Of a stretch of DNA of 64,000 nucleotides, positions 51,556 through 62,532 are shown piece by piece. The stretch is from Beggiatoa alba B18LD (lineage in GTDB: Bacteria; Pseudomonadota; Gammaproteobacteria; Beggiatoales; Beggiatoaceae). Position numbers and translations under genes: made by a program. Positions within the stretch are counted from its first letter, which is position 1; each line of letters starts with the position of its first letter. Under the pieces are notes generated by a model. The model was given only the letters and a program-made list of their open reading frames with translations. It was not told where the DNA came from and did not search any database. The stretch spans positions 1,876,637 to 1,940,636 of the forward strand of contig NZ_JH600070.1 in assembly GCF_000245015.1 (NCBI RefSeq), in the 5' to 3' direction.

Positions 51556-53767
51556 ATTGAATATTTCCTAAGCGTTCTAGAATGCCATCTATATCATAAT
51601 TTGCTAATAAATTTTGGAAGGTTTTGGCAAGTTGTTTATGGTTTTCGTTCTCTCCTAGACTCAGTTCTTCAATGACTTGTTCTAAATCGGTTAAATCATT
51701 TAGTTCAGCGGCTTCTTGTAAACGATGGTAAATATCTTTAGACAATACCACCTGTGATAAATTCAGTTCTGCTGGATGTTCGGAAGTATTTTGTGTGTTC
51801 TCGATAATGTCTTTATATTCAAACTCGACTTGTAAAAAGCGTTTTAAGCAGGTACAAATCGCTTGAAAACGGAAGGGTTTAGATATGAAATCATGAAACC
51901 CCGCATCTAATAATGGTTGTGTTTGATGGCGGAGTGTAGATGCAGAAATTGCAATACAAACAGGCATTTTATCTGCGTAACGTTCATGAAGATGTTGAAT
52001 TGCAACCATGCCATCCATGACAGGCATTCGAATATCCATTAAAACAATATCGGGCATTTTAGCCGCAACTTTATCGAGTGCGTCTTGTCCATTGACTGCT
52101 TCATGCACTTCTACCCCTATTTCTGTTAAGAAATAGCTGAGAATATTTCTATTTTCCTTAATATCATCAACGACTAATGCAATAACATGATAACCTTCCG
52201 CTAAATGACTGATGCGTTGTTCTTCCACTTCTTTTAAGACATCACCAACCCCTTGCGGTAAGGGTAAATACACGGAAAACGTAGAACCTTTACCTAATTC
52301 AGAAACAACACTTACTTTTCCATTCATCAAGTCAACTTGACGTTTGGTAATGGCTAACCCTAAGCCTGTTCCGCCTTTTTCTAGCCCTGCGGTATCTTGC
52401 TGGAAGGGTTCGAAAATATTTTCTATCGAACTACTATCAATCCCTGCTCCTGTATCAATCACGTCGAAACAATAAAAATCTTCTTCTAAATGATTAATTT
52501 GTAGGACAACTTCCCCTTGATCTGTAAATTTAACGGCGTTTCCTAGCAGGTTAATCAATACTTGACGCAATTTGCCCTGATCTGCGTGTACCATCACATC
52601 TTGGCTGATGGTTGTTTCTACTCGCCAACCTAAGCGTTTTTGTTCACAACGCATTTTAAACATGACGGCAATATCATTAACAAATTCATTTAGATAAAAG
52701 TTTTCTTCGCGCAGTTCCATTGCACCTGCTTCAATCTTAGAAATATCTAAAATGTCATTAATCAGACCTAATAAATGATTACCACTGTTTAAAATCGTTT
52801 GTAAAAACTGTCGTTGCTCATCTGTTAATTTTGTATCTCTTTGTAAAATTTGAGTATAGCCTAACATTGCATTCATGGGGGTACGGATTTCATGCGACAT
52901 ATTGGCTAAAAAAATACTTTTTGCTCTGTTAGCAGCAAGGGCTTGGTCACGGGCTTCAGCAAGTTCTGTTGTGCGCTCGATAACCATATCCTCCAAATGT
53001 TCCCGATATTTGGCAAGTTCTGTGTTACGACCTTGAATTTGTTGTAACATCCGATTAAAGCCATCGACTAATTCGCCAAGTTCGTCATGACTAATTTTTT
53101 CTCCTCGCAACGTATAGTCATTTTTTTCCGAGACGTTTTGCATGGTGTGGAGCAAATTATCGATAGGTTTAGTCACAACCCGTTGTAAGCGCGAGGCAAG
53201 GAGAAAAGCAAATAAAAGCGAAACCATTAATACTAAAATGGTAATCATGGCAATCCAACTAATGCGTTCATTCAGTTCTAATAAATCAGAACGTAAATAA
53301 GTTGTACCGATTTTTTCGCCTTCATAAAAAATTTCTTTATAAACTTCTACATAGTCATCTTTAAAAAAATAAATTTCTGACGTATTAATGTCTTTTGCTA
53401 AACGGTGTAAAACGGATAAATCTGGCGTAATTTGTGTTGAATTATTGTCGCGGGCATAACTGGAAAAACTAATGTGATCATCTTTAAAAATACTAGCAGA
53501 AACAATATGTTTATTAACTTTTAGCGATTCGAGCGTTTCTTGTGTGACTTTATTATCTTTAAACAATAATCCGCCCGCACTGTTGAGACCGACTAGGTCT
53601 GCTAGGGTATACAAATCTTGTACCATGCTACGACGGAACGTTAGCATTTCATTAACGATAAAAGCAGTCGATGCGAGCAAAAGAACGAAACCACTGGTTA
53701 GCAAAATGATAAAACGTAATTTACTTTTAATAGAAATATCATGTAGCAATAACATTTTTTTACTCAT
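51548..53767 (-). CDS. membrane hybrid sensor kinase (HAMP-HisKA-HATPase-receiver)
   Basis: 739 residues. TM1 about 14-36, periplasmic sensor about 37-170, TM2 about 172-194, HAMP, HisKA with His in [15 protein letters not shown], HATPase with [23 protein letters not shown] and GGTGLGL, then a C-terminal receiver with phospho-acceptor Asp in [14 protein letters not shown]-terminal Gln/Glu-rich helical tail follows. Signal unknown. First gene of a two-kinase operon. Start ATG 53767 with several early Mets; the choice is uncertain. Confidence 0.92.
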   Translation of the reverse strand: MSKKMLLLHDISIKSKLRFIILLTSGFVLLLASTAFIVNEMLTFRRSMVQDLYTLADLVGLNSAGGLLFKDNKVTQETLESLKVNKHIVSASIFKDDHISFSSYARDNNSTQITPDLSVLHRLAKDINTSEIYFFKDDYVEVYKEIFYEGEKIGTTYLRSDLLELNERISWIAMITILVLMVSLLFAFLLASRLQRVVTKPIDNLLHTMQNVSEKNDYTLRGEKISHDELGELVDGFNRMLQQIQGRNTELAKYREHLEDMVIERTTELAEARDQALAANRAKSIFLANMSHEIRTPMNAMLGYTQILQRDTKLTDEQRQFLQTILNSGNHLLGLINDILDISKIEAGAMELREENFYLNEFVNDIAVMFKMRCEQKRLGWRVETTISQDVMVHADQGKLRQVLINLLGNAVKFTDQGEVVLQINHLEEDFYCFDVIDTGAGIDSSSIENIFEPFQQDTAGLEKGGTGLGLAITKRQVDLMNGKVSVVSELGKGSTFSVYLPLPQGVGDVLKEVEEQRISHLAEGYHVIALVVDDIKENRNILSYFLTEIGVEVHEAVNGQDALDKVAAKMPDIVLMDIRMPVMDGMVAIQHLHERYADKMPVCIAISASTLRHQTQPLLDAGFHDFISKPFRFQAICTCLKRFLQVEFEYKDIIENTQNTSEHPAELNLSQVVLSKDIYHRLQEAAELNDLTDLEQVIEELSLGENENHKQLAKTFQNLLANYDIDGILERLGNIQYE

Positions 53768-54219
53768 ATTTAAAAGAATATTTGATTATTACTAATCAAG
53801 TGATTAATAAAACGATTTTGTAAAATACTATCAATCTTTATTAAACAAATGTATCTTATTACATTTATTTAACAAAATTAATTAACTAAGTTACTTTATC
53901 TTAAAATAAGTTGGCTTGATTTTATCTATCTTTAAAACGTATTTTTACCATGATAATTCTGTATTATCTTGTAATAAGCTTAATGAGTTATCAGGATATT
54001 TGATAGCGTTAAGAAACTTCTGAAAATACTAAATATAGAATACAAATAACAAAATTTAAATGTTTCAGCCCATCTGTTTATCACAAGTCGTGAATGATTG
54101 GACATTCACTAACAATTAAGAAGAACCGTTATAACGCTTTAGTCAGTATCCAAATAAGAGACAGTTAGCCATACAGTTAGATTGTAACCGTACAGCCAAC
54201 TAATGATAAGTGTTTTTAC
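53768..54219. other. intergenic region between sensor kinase and binding protein genes
   Basis: About 450 very AT-rich bases. It holds the promoter of the kinase operon (minus strand) at its left part. I see no dispersed repeat, hairpin or short gene that I can support. Confidence 0.4.
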
Positions 54220-55020
54220 CTAGTAAATGCTGAAAGGAAAGTACTTTGTATTCAATTTATTATAAGTACCATCTTTTAAGACATCAGCAAGTGCTTGATT
54301 AAATTTATCGATTAATGCGGTATCTTCTTTACGGAATGCAATCCCAATTTTGTCCTCAGAGACAATAAACTCGTCAGTAAAACGAAATGGTTTTGCTGCT
54401 TCTGTTTTTAACCATGTGTACGCCAGCAATTTATCCGTTAAGACAGCATCAACCTCGTGTTTAATTAAACTGTCCCAAACAGCTTGTTGCTCTTCAAATA
54501 CTTTGACCTGTAACACGCCAAAATTAACCGCAGGTTCTAAATAATGGGCACTGACGGTTTCTTTTTGAACCGCAATTGTTTTTCCTTTTAATTCATTATT
54601 TTTGTGAATATTACTGTCTATAGGAACAACAAATGCGAGGGTGTTCGATTGATAGGGGTTACTAAAGGCAAGAAAAAGTTTACGGTCAGGTGTAATCGAC
54701 ATGCTATTTACAATTGCATCATATTGTTTTGTTTGTAACCCTGTCACAATTTTATCCCAAGATTGGGCAGTCACCGTACACTCAAGATGAGCACGTTCAC
54801 AGAGTGTTTTTACTAAGTCGATGTCAAATCCTTCTACTTCCCCTTTTTCATTCAACATATTAAACGGTGGATAGCTTGCCTCGGTCACGATAATAACCCG
54901 TTTTGGTAGTTGTGTTGTTGTAGGCGTTACGGTCATCTGAGTCGACAAATGATATTGATAAAATCCCATCCCTGCGATAATTATCAATAAAACCGCAATA
55001 ATAAGGTGTGTTGGTTTCAT
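54220..55020 (-). CDS. amino acid ABC transporter substrate-binding protein
   Basis: 266 residues. N-terminal hydrophobic segment (about 6-23), which may anchor it in the membrane because I see no clear cleavage or lipobox site. The periplasmic binding fold of the ArgT/HisJ group follows: VTEASYPPFNMLNEKGEVEG, FDIDLVKTLCE, DAIVNSMSITPDRKLFLAFS, then an AFVVPID segment and an AIAVQKE hinge region (GKTIAVQKETV). It binds polar amino acids or similar ligands for transport or sensing. No permease next to it; a HisP-like ATPase is 5 kb away. Confidence 0.85.
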   Translation of the reverse strand: MKPTHLIIAVLLIIIAGMGFYQYHLSTQMTVTPTTTQLPKRVIIVTEASYPPFNMLNEKGEVEGFDIDLVKTLCERAHLECTVTAQSWDKIVTGLQTKQYDAIVNSMSITPDRKLFLAFSNPYQSNTLAFVVPIDSNIHKNNELKGKTIAVQKETVSAHYLEPAVNFGVLQVKVFEEQQAVWDSLIKHEVDAVLTDKLLAYTWLKTEAAKPFRFTDEFIVSEDKIGIAFRKEDTALIDKFNQALADVLKDGTYNKLNTKYFPFSIY

Positions 55021-55214
55021 AATCTGAACCTTAGCGTAAGTGAGTAGAAAAAACTAATGCCTAAAAGCAGAAATTGGTAAAATTGCCTAAAAAATGGAGA
55101 GAGATGATTGACTCCTGAGTTATTTCACCATTGATATTATATTAATTTATTTATAAAAAGTTTTAAGTCAGCTCTTATACTTAAATCGTTTTATACCATT
55201 ACGATAGGTTGTGC

Positions 55215-58118
55215 ATGTCCATGCTAAAAAGTGTATTAGCAAATGCTTTAAATATCCGCGCTGGTGAAGGGTTTCCCCTACTTTTACTCTTGATACATTC
55301 TTTTTTTAAGGGCGTTTCAACCGTTTTTTTTGAAACAACAGCAAATACACTTTTTTTAAGAGAGTTTGACTCACACTATTTGCCATATGTCTATATGGCA
55401 ACAGCCAGTTTATCGATAGCCTTTGGTGTAATGTATTCTAAATTAGAGGCTAAATTATCTCCTGATAAATTATTAAGTTATACCTTATGGCTACTCTGGA
55501 TAGTCTTACTCCTCTTTTATGTTTCTCTCTTGCTTTTTGGAGAAATAGCCGCAATTGCTCCCTTTTTTGCTATCGCAATGATGATTTGGAAAGGTGTGCA
55601 TTGGATATTATTAACGTTAGAGTTTTGGGCATTGGCAGGCTTAATTTTTAATGTCCGTCAAGGCAAACGCTTATTTGGTTTAACCTCTACAGGTGACATT
55701 GTTGCAATTATCTTAGGCGGGGCTTCAGTCACGTTTTTAGTCAATTGGATAGGAACGACACAATTACTTTTAATTTCGCTGATTGGTTTAACAGGTGCAT
55801 TGGGGATTTTGCGTTATATCGCCCATAGTTGCCCTGATAGTTTTTTAATAACAACGGAAAAAAATGATAATGGTGAAGAAGTTGCCCGAAAACCCTTAGG
55901 TCTTCTCATTAAAGAACCTTATGTCATCTTATTCTTTTGTATTTCTGCCATATCCTCTATGGGCTACTACTTTGTCGATTTTATCTTTTATGACACAGTG
56001 GGCGCACACTACACCCGCGAGGAAGACCTAGCGAGCTTTTTCGGTTTATTTTTCGCATTATTAGGCTTTATAAACTTTCTCAGTAGTGCCTTACTATCAG
56101 GGCGATTACTCACGCTCTACGGTCTAACGGTAGGATTACTATCTCTCCCTGTCATGGTTTTTATAACAACGAGCTTATCTGTCACCATTGGTGTACTAAA
56201 TGGCACGGTTGGCGCGTTTTTATGGCTTGTCACCCTCACAAAGCTATTAGATGAAGTCCTCCGCACTGCATTTGAATCCCCGACATTTCGCATTCTTTAT
56301 CAACCCTTTCCTGTTGCAGAACGGTTACGGCTTCAAGGGGTACGTGAATCTATTGTTGAGCCAGCGGCGATTGGTCTAACGGGGATATTCCTACTACTTT
56401 TTACCACAATCACAACGCTTTCCGCTTTGCATTTAGCAATGCTCTTTTTAATTTTACTGGTTGCATGGATCACCATTGCATTTTTTCTCCGCCAAAACTA
56501 CACCCGCGTTTTAATGAACGCACTCAGTAACCGCCGTTTAAATGGTTTATCACTCTCCTTAGAAGATGGCTCTAGCGTTGCCGTTCTCCAAAAAGGTTTA
56601 GAAAGTCCACTTGCTGGCGAAGTTATTTACTGCTTAAACACCTTAGAGGAAATGGAACATAATAATATTAATAACTTTTTTATCAAGCTACTAGACCATC
56701 CACAGCCCGAAGTACGCATTCATGCCCTGCGGAAAATTGAACAATACAATGTGACCGAAGCTGTAAAAACCGTTAATCAACACTTATTAATTGAAAAAAA
56801 TACAGCCGCGTTAGGTACAGCTATTCGTACATTTTGCGCAATCAGTGACGCGGAAGCCTTTGAACATGTAGCGACTTATACCAACGTCAACAACCCTAAT
56901 ATTAAAAAGGGGGCGATTGTTGGCTTACTAAAAAATGGGGGAATTGATGGCGTATTAGCTGCAGGCGAGACACTAAATGGCTTACTGGTTTCTTTACAAG
57001 CACAAGACCGCTGTTTAGCAGCAGATATTTTAGGAGAAGTCGGTATTACTAGTTTTTATCGACCACTTATCAAACTGTTACATGATAATAATGTCTGTGT
57101 CCGCCGTTCAGCACTCGCAGCTTGTGGCAAGCTAAGAAATCCAAAATTATTGCCCTTGATTATAGATAACCTCAGTCATGCGGATACCCGCGAAGCAGCA
57201 ACAGTGGCACTCGTCGCATTTAGCGAAGTCGCACTGCCAACTTTAGAACAAGAACTCGCCCGACAAGAAAATAACTACACTGTGCAAATTAGAATCCTAA
57301 AAGTGTGCGCTCGTATTGGTGGTATAGAAACAACTCAATTCCTTAAAAAACTACTGCTATCTCCGCCCCGTCGAGAAGTCTATTGCCAACTGCTTAAATC
57401 GCTTGTTGCCTCTGGTTATCAAGTCAGTGGTGCAGAAGAAGAACAACGGATTGAATTTTTTATCGAGCGTGAAGTGCGACATATCACCTTATGGTTAGCC
57501 AGTATTCAAGACATGGGCATAGATAAAACAACCGCGTTATTAGTACAAAGTTTGTATCATGAAATACAAAAAAGTCAGGAATTAATTTTCTTTTTACTGG
57601 CTTATTTATACCCAGCAAAATCGATTTTCCAAGCGCAACGGGAATTAAGTGATGAATCAACGGAAAAACGTGCTTATGCGTTAGAAGCACTAGATAATAT
57701 TATCAGCCATGATATTAAAAACTTAATATTTCCCTTATTAGACAATTTAACGCCAACGCAACGCCTTGCCCGCTTAAATAATCTCTTTCCACAAACGCAT
57801 AAAAGCCGTGAATTACGTTTGCGTGAATTACTAGAAAGCACACCGATTGCCGTCAGTACATGGACAAAAGCCTGCGCCCTTTTTTCAGTGGGGAATTTAT
57901 CCAGCACTAATTTACAACCGATTGTTAGTAAAGTACTTGAGAATGCAAGCGATGCATTATTAAGAGAAACAGCGATTTGGACACTCGCCAATCTTAAGCC
58001 AACAGATTTACAGGAGCGATTAAGACCTTATATTAAAGACAGTTCACCTCACATCGTTGCTTTAGTGAATGACTTATTAAATCCTGATAGAAATCTGGCT
58101 CAATATTTACCTGCGTAA
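55215..58118 (+). CDS. Npt1/Npt2-like MFS transporter fused to HEAT repeats, paralogue 2
   Basis: 967 residues from ATG 55215 (AGG six bases before it; the frame also has a TTG at 55209 and an ATG at 55221 that matches the paralogue start). Opens LNIRAGEGFPLLLLLIHSFF, matches copy 1 over the TM half (NVRQGKRLFGL, FESPTFRILYQPF, RLRLQGVRESIVEP) and over the HEAT half (LEDGSSVAVLQKGLESP, DHPQPEVRIHALRKIEQ). Copy 1 is at 25861-28659. A pair this similar suggests duplication within the lineage. Confidence 0.7.
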   Translation: MSMLKSVLANALNIRAGEGFPLLLLLIHSFFKGVSTVFFETTANTLFLREFDSHYLPYVYMATASLSIAFGVMYSKLEAKLSPDKLLSYTLWLLWIVLLLFYVSLLLFGEIAAIAPFFAIAMMIWKGVHWILLTLEFWALAGLIFNVRQGKRLFGLTSTGDIVAIILGGASVTFLVNWIGTTQLLLISLIGLTGALGILRYIAHSCPDSFLITTEKNDNGEEVARKPLGLLIKEPYVILFFCISAISSMGYYFVDFIFYDTVGAHYTREEDLASFFGLFFALLGFINFLSSALLSGRLLTLYGLTVGLLSLPVMVFITTSLSVTIGVLNGTVGAFLWLVTLTKLLDEVLRTAFESPTFRILYQPFPVAERLRLQGVRESIVEPAAIGLTGIFLLLFTTITTLSALHLAMLFLILLVAWITIAFFLRQNYTRVLMNALSNRRLNGLSLSLEDGSSVAVLQKGLESPLAGEVIYCLNTLEEMEHNNINNFFIKLLDHPQPEVRIHALRKIEQYNVTEAVKTVNQHLLIEKNTAALGTAIRTFCAISDAEAFEHVATYTNVNNPNIKKGAIVGLLKNGGIDGVLAAGETLNGLLVSLQAQDRCLAADILGEVGITSFYRPLIKLLHDNNVCVRRSALAACGKLRNPKLLPLIIDNLSHADTREAATVALVAFSEVALPTLEQELARQENNYTVQIRILKVCARIGGIETTQFLKKLLLSPPRREVYCQLLKSLVASGYQVSGAEEEQRIEFFIEREVRHITLWLASIQDMGIDKTTALLVQSLYHEIQKSQELIFFLLAYLYPAKSIFQAQRELSDESTEKRAYALEALDNIISHDIKNLIFPLLDNLTPTQRLARLNNLFPQTHKSRELRLRELLESTPIAVSTWTKACALFSVGNLSSTNLQPIVSKVLENASDALLRETAIWTLANLKPTDLQERLRPYIKDSSPHIVALVNDLLNPDRNLAQYLPA

Positions 58119-58521
58119 CTTGCTGATTTATTGTTTTTAATTAGGATTAACCAGAGAAGATTAAAACATTGTCTGAATCAGGATTAAAAGATTGTCTGAA
58201 TCAAAATTTTCAGAATTAAAAAGACAAGAAAATTAAAAGAATAAAAAATTATGTTTTTAATTGTTTTTAATTCTGCTAATTCTGAAAATTCTGTGAATTC
58301 TGATTCAGACAAAAAAAGACCTGCTAGGTTTTGAAAACCTAGCAGGTCTCTGTTTTGTTTTATAAAACTCGCCGAACTCAGGCTATATAGTTTGCCTGAC
58401 TTAGGATTGACAGGATTTAAAAGATTTATTCGCGTTAGTTTTCCGTTTTAGGGGTTTAAATCCTGAAAATCCTGATTCAGACAAAAAAAGACCTGATTTT
58501 ATAAATATCGCTAACCGTTGC
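58119..58521. repeat. composite intergenic repeat block I
   Basis: Partial GTCTGAATCAG units (58170-58181 and 58193-58204), a long AATTAAAAAGACAAGAAAATT stretch, inverse unit CTGATTCAGAC (58299-58309), palindrome 58318-58349, inverse border CGCCGAACTCAGG (58370-58382), and a last inverse unit (58469-58479). The order is shuffled compared with blocks B and E. It lies between convergent genes. Confidence 0.8.
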
Positions 58522-59817
58522 TTAACTCACTAAGGTTACTAATATTTTATCGATGCGTTTGCCATCCATATCAACGATTTCAAAGCGTAAGCCATTCCAT
58601 TCAAAGTAATCCGCGACATGGGGAATATCGCCTAAATGGGTGAGTACAAAGCCTGCTAACGTCCGATAGTAATTTTTTTCTTCATCAGGTAACTTTTGCA
58701 GTTGTAACACGTCTTTTACTTCATCAATCGGCATCATGCCATCAAGTAACCAAGAACCATCAGCACGCTGTACTGCTTTGCTAGGGTCTTCTTCTTGCAA
58801 CTCTATATTGCCGACAACGGATGCAAAAATATCGTTTAATGTGACCATGCCCTCAATATTGCCGTATTCATCCACCACGAAAGCGACGGGTTTGCCTGAT
58901 TGTTTAAATAAATCTAAGGCTTTTAATGCCGACATGTTTTCTGAAAAGAATAAAGGTTCGATTAATCCTGATTGTAAATCAATCTGTTGTGTTGTTAAGA
59001 GAGAGCTTAATAAATCTTTTACATGAATCACACCTAAGATATTGTCGATATTATTTTGACAAACAGGGAATTGTGAATGTCTCTTTTCCAGAATTTTTTC
59101 CCGATTGGTGCTTAGGTCATCTTCAATATTTAAACTCACGAGGCTAACACGGGGGGTCATGACTTCGGTAATGCGTCTGTCTGCAAAGCGAAAAATACGG
59201 TCAACCATGACTTGTTCCGCTTCATGAAACATCCCTGCTTGTGTGCCCTGTTCGATTAAATCCTTAATTTCTTCTTCTGTTACAGGGGTTTCTTCTTGGT
59301 GATACATTCCCAGAAATTTCAATACTTTTTCGGTTGAAAGACTGAGTAGAAACACTAACGGCGTTGCAATAATTGATAACCAACTCATGGGAATTGCAAC
59401 AATTTTGGCAATGCGTTCAGGGTTGTTTAAGGCAATCCGTTTAGGAACAAGTTCACCCACAATCAGCGATAAGTAGGTGATAATTAAGACAACAATACCT
59501 AATCCGATAAAATCGCTGTAAGGTGCTAAGAAATCAATGTTCTTGATGTAGTTGGAGAGTTTTTCAGAAATTGTCGCGCCGCCAAATGCGCCCGCTAAAA
59601 TCCCAATCAGTGTAATTCCAATTTGTACCGTAGATAAAAAACGGTTAGGTTCGTTGGCTAATTGTAACGCTACAATAGCTTTTTTATCGCCTTCATTAAT
59701 TAGGCGTTGTAACCGTGATTTACGTGAGGAAACAATCGCCATTTCTGACATGGCAAAGATGCCATTTAAAACAACTAAGACAAGAATAAAGAAAATTTCA
59801 TAACTGATGCTGGACAT
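58522..59817 (-). CDS. DUF21/CBS/CorC_HlyC membrane protein (CNNM family)
   Basis: 431 residues. N-terminal DUF21 TM domain (about 5-170, with SEMAIVSSRKSRLQRLI), a CBS pair (about 215-335; VMTPRVSLVSLN, then FVVDEYGNIEGMVTLNDI), and the C-terminal CorC_HlyC domain (about 350-431). The family is often named haemolysin-like but is thought to act in Mg2+/Co2+ efflux or regulation. Full-length and with no visible defects. Probably a separate unit from the antiporter gene 146 bases upstream. Confidence 0.9.
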   Translation of the reverse strand: MSSISYEIFFILVLVVLNGIFAMSEMAIVSSRKSRLQRLINEGDKKAIVALQLANEPNRFLSTVQIGITLIGILAGAFGGATISEKLSNYIKNIDFLAPYSDFIGLGIVVLIITYLSLIVGELVPKRIALNNPERIAKIVAIPMSWLSIIATPLVFLLSLSTEKVLKFLGMYHQEETPVTEEEIKDLIEQGTQAGMFHEAEQVMVDRIFRFADRRITEVMTPRVSLVSLNIEDDLSTNREKILEKRHSQFPVCQNNIDNILGVIHVKDLLSSLLTTQQIDLQSGLIEPLFFSENMSALKALDLFKQSGKPVAFVVDEYGNIEGMVTLNDIFASVVGNIELQEEDPSKAVQRADGSWLLDGMMPIDEVKDVLQLQKLPDEEKNYYRTLAGFVLTHLGDIPHVADYFEWNGLRFEIVDMDGKRIDKILVTLVS

Positions 59818-59883
59818 CTTAAATCATTTTACCTTTGCCTATCATAGGGATAGGTGATAGTGAAATTGTCGCGCTCAATGGAT

Positions 59884-59927
59884 GGTTGCAGGTACGAGCG
59901 CAATAAATGGTTTTACGACCTGCAACC
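59884..59927. other. 10-bp inverted repeat downstream of the antiporter gene
   Basis: GGTTGCAGGT (59884-59893) and its exact inverse ACCTGCAACC (59918-59927) around 24 bases. It follows the antiporter stop on the minus strand by 37 bases, without a T run. It could be a weak transcript end or an RNA fold; no match to the other repeat families. Confidence 0.35.
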
Positions 59928-59963
59928 TGTTAATGCGGTTGACTGAGCCTTATTTGCTCTCGT

Positions 59964-61610
59964 TTAATGATTTTTCAAGCGTAACGAGTGTTCTAGGGTC
60001 AGCATGTCATGATGAATATGTGATTCGACAAGGTCTAACTGATGTTGAATTCGTCTTAATCCTTCATCACTGAGCTTGCCTTCATTGCGTAGGCTAATCA
60101 CTTTCTGGCGTGTTGCTTTTAAGGCTTCGCTTTGTAGCAGGGCAACGGCAGCATCTAAAGCCGCTTGCTTTTCATCCGTGCGATTTTCTAAACGGGCAAT
60201 ATAACGGTTCACACGGTCTTCATACCAGTAACGAATATAGGCTAATTTTTCATAAGGAACATGGGCTAATCCTTCATTAACTAGATTGTCAATGCGTTCA
60301 ATCCCTGCTTGTAAGCCTTTAATTCGTGCTTGTATTTCTTCCTTAGTGGATTCCCCATCATCGGTAACACCGAGCCAGCGAATAACAGCAGGCAGGGTTA
60401 AACCTTGTAAAACAAGGGTGGAGAATATGACGCAGAAGGTTAGAAAAATAATTAAATCCCGTGCAGGGAATGCTTGCCCATCTGCCAGATAGAGCGGAAT
60501 TGCTAAGGCTGCTCCCAGTGAAACAATACCACGCATTCCTGACCAGCCAACCATTAATACCGCTTGCCATGGTGGCTGTTCTGCATGGTTTTTTCGCAAA
60601 CGGGGGATGAGATAGCCCAAGAGTTGTGGAAAGTAAGCGGAGGGAAATACCCACAGTAAGCGAATAACGATAACGGCAATGCTGACAAGGCTTGCTTGCC
60701 ACATTAATGTCATTAAAGGTTTTTCACTGAGGATATTTTCTAAAATAAATGGTAGTTGTAAACCAATAATAATAAATACAAATCCATTTAACACAAAGAC
60801 AACCACTTGCCAGACGGCTGCTAATTCTAAACGGGTTGTCGGTTCTAAGGTTTCAGGGTTATGTCTGCCGATGTACATCCCTGTTGCAACCGTTGCTAAT
60901 ACGCCCGATAGGTGTAACTCTTCCGCAAAAAGATAGACCATAAAGGGGGTGAGTAACGATAAGGTGATTTGTACAGGCGGGTCGTTTAAGCGTTTTTGAA
61001 TATACGCGAGTATCCAACCGAACGCTAACCCCAATAAAACACCCCCAGCGGCAACAGTGATAAATTGTAAGCTCGCAGCCCAAAAGGAGAAGCTCCCCGT
61101 AACAACTGCCGCAACAGCAAAGCGGTAGGCAATCAAACCACTGGCATCATTGATTAAGCTCTCACCTTCTAAAATTGCCACTAAACGCGGGTGTACGTTT
61201 AAACGTTGGGTGATACTGGTCGCTGCAACGGCATCAGGGGGGGAAACAATCGCCCCAAGCACTAATGCGGCTGTCCACGTTAATTCGGGAATCACCCAAT
61301 GGGCAACGAGGGCAACGCCAAATGTTGTGGCAAATACTAAACCAATGGCTAAGGAGCTGATATGGCTCATATCCGCTTTAAAATCACGCCATGATGTAAA
61401 TAATGCGGCTGAATAGAGTAAAGGCGGTAAAAAGCAGAGAAAAATCAGTTGTGGGTCAAGTTCTAATTTTGGTAACTCTGGTATAAAACCCAGTATTAAT
61501 CCACCAATAACCAATAAGATAGGGTAGGGTATAGAGAGGTGTTTACCAAAAATTGCCAATAAAATGACAATTGCTAATAAGAGTAAAATAACAACTTCAA
61601 TGATGAACAT
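59964..61610 (-). CDS. CPA1-type Na+/H+ (K+/H+) antiporter
   Basis: 548 residues. Twelve or so TM helices (about 1-410), with the ion-site helix ALVLGAIVSPPDAVAATSI (Asp in SPPD) and the following GESLINDASGLI with paired Asn-Asp. The C-terminal ~130 residues are soluble and charged (EEIQARIKGLQAGIER on). Matches the NhaP/YjcE-like branch of CPA1. Exchanges cations for protons in pH and salt control. The cation is not decidable by eye. Confidence 0.92.
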   Translation of the reverse strand: MFIIEVVILLLLAIVILLAIFGKHLSIPYPILLVIGGLILGFIPELPKLELDPQLIFLCFLPPLLYSAALFTSWRDFKADMSHISSLAIGLVFATTFGVALVAHWVIPELTWTAALVLGAIVSPPDAVAATSITQRLNVHPRLVAILEGESLINDASGLIAYRFAVAAVVTGSFSFWAASLQFITVAAGGVLLGLAFGWILAYIQKRLNDPPVQITLSLLTPFMVYLFAEELHLSGVLATVATGMYIGRHNPETLEPTTRLELAAVWQVVVFVLNGFVFIIIGLQLPFILENILSEKPLMTLMWQASLVSIAVIVIRLLWVFPSAYFPQLLGYLIPRLRKNHAEQPPWQAVLMVGWSGMRGIVSLGAALAIPLYLADGQAFPARDLIIFLTFCVIFSTLVLQGLTLPAVIRWLGVTDDGESTKEEIQARIKGLQAGIERIDNLVNEGLAHVPYEKLAYIRYWYEDRVNRYIARLENRTDEKQAALDAAVALLQSEALKATRQKVISLRNEGKLSDEGLRRIQHQLDLVESHIHHDMLTLEHSLRLKNH

Positions 61611-61714
61611 ACATAAATGGGAATAATAACGTAGAAGGATGAATAGAAAGGGTTAAATGCGCAACTATCGCACAAGGTGAAAATCGTCTTATTATATCTG
61701 AATACGGTTTGTTT

Positions 61715-62524
61715 TTACGGTAGGCTACATTCCGTAGGCATTACTTTTGGTTTACTGGGTTTAGATTTATCATATTTTTGTTCTGCTTTCCGAGTCGCTT
61801 CCGCGCTAAACCACCAGTCAAGCTCTTTTCCACAACCATCATTTGCAGGCAAAGGGCTAGCGACATAACACTGAGGGCTATCTGTCGGACAGCGTAAGCG
61901 CACATGAAAATGACCATCATGTCCCCACCACGGGCGGATTTTAGTTTGCCATGCTACATTGGGATAGCGTTCACAAAAATGCTTTTTTATCAGTGGATTG
62001 ACAAAGATACGCTCGACTTGTGGGTGCATTGCAGCCAGTTCGACCATGAATTCATGAACAGGTTGCCAGCGGTGTTTATCTAATGTTGTTTGTGCGGTAT
62101 TTAAAAGGGAAATTGGGGCGAATTTCTCCCGTTCTGCCACGCTCCATAAGCGAGGTTTTTGCGGTTGTAAAAAAAGAATATCGACATCTAAACCAATTTG
62201 ATGGCTACCATGTCCCGACATTGCGCCACCGCCTTCTTGTCCAATATCTCCAATTAATAAATGCCGTTGGGTTTGTCTAAAAAACTGTTTTGCCGTACTT
62301 TGTAGGAAATAAATTAGGCTAGGATGGGCATAATAGCGTTGTCGGCTTAAGCGTATCAGTTGATAGCCTTCCCCTTCTGGGGGTAATCTGCCTGCGTTTT
62401 TAATACATCCCGCAGCATGAGTGCCGAAAATTTGCGGTTGTCTGTCTTCTTCTACTGCATAGCTCAACGTGTAAGTCAAGCTTAACCAGATAAAACAATA
62501 AATTTGTAAAAGTCGTCGTTGCAT
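61715..62524 (-). CDS. mepA: penicillin-insensitive murein endopeptidase
   Basis: 269 residues from ATG 62524, where a textbook GGAGG site lies eight bases upstream; the longer frame to 62593 has no such site. Signal peptide ends near YAVEE. Zinc and active-site pattern: GHGSHQIGLDVDILF and WWGHDGHFHVRLRCP. It cuts the D-Ala-mDAP cross-links of peptidoglycan. It is longer at the C-terminus than needed, ending in a Lys/Pro-rich tail. Confidence 0.95.
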   Translation of the reverse strand: MQRRLLQIYCFIWLSLTYTLSYAVEEDRQPQIFGTHAAGCIKNAGRLPPEGEGYQLIRLSRQRYYAHPSLIYFLQSTAKQFFRQTQRHLLIGDIGQEGGGAMSGHGSHQIGLDVDILFLQPQKPRLWSVAEREKFAPISLLNTAQTTLDKHRWQPVHEFMVELAAMHPQVERIFVNPLIKKHFCERYPNVAWQTKIRPWWGHDGHFHVRLRCPTDSPQCYVASPLPANDGCGKELDWWFSAEATRKAEQKYDKSKPSKPKVMPTECSLP

Positions 62525-62532
62525 TAACAATA

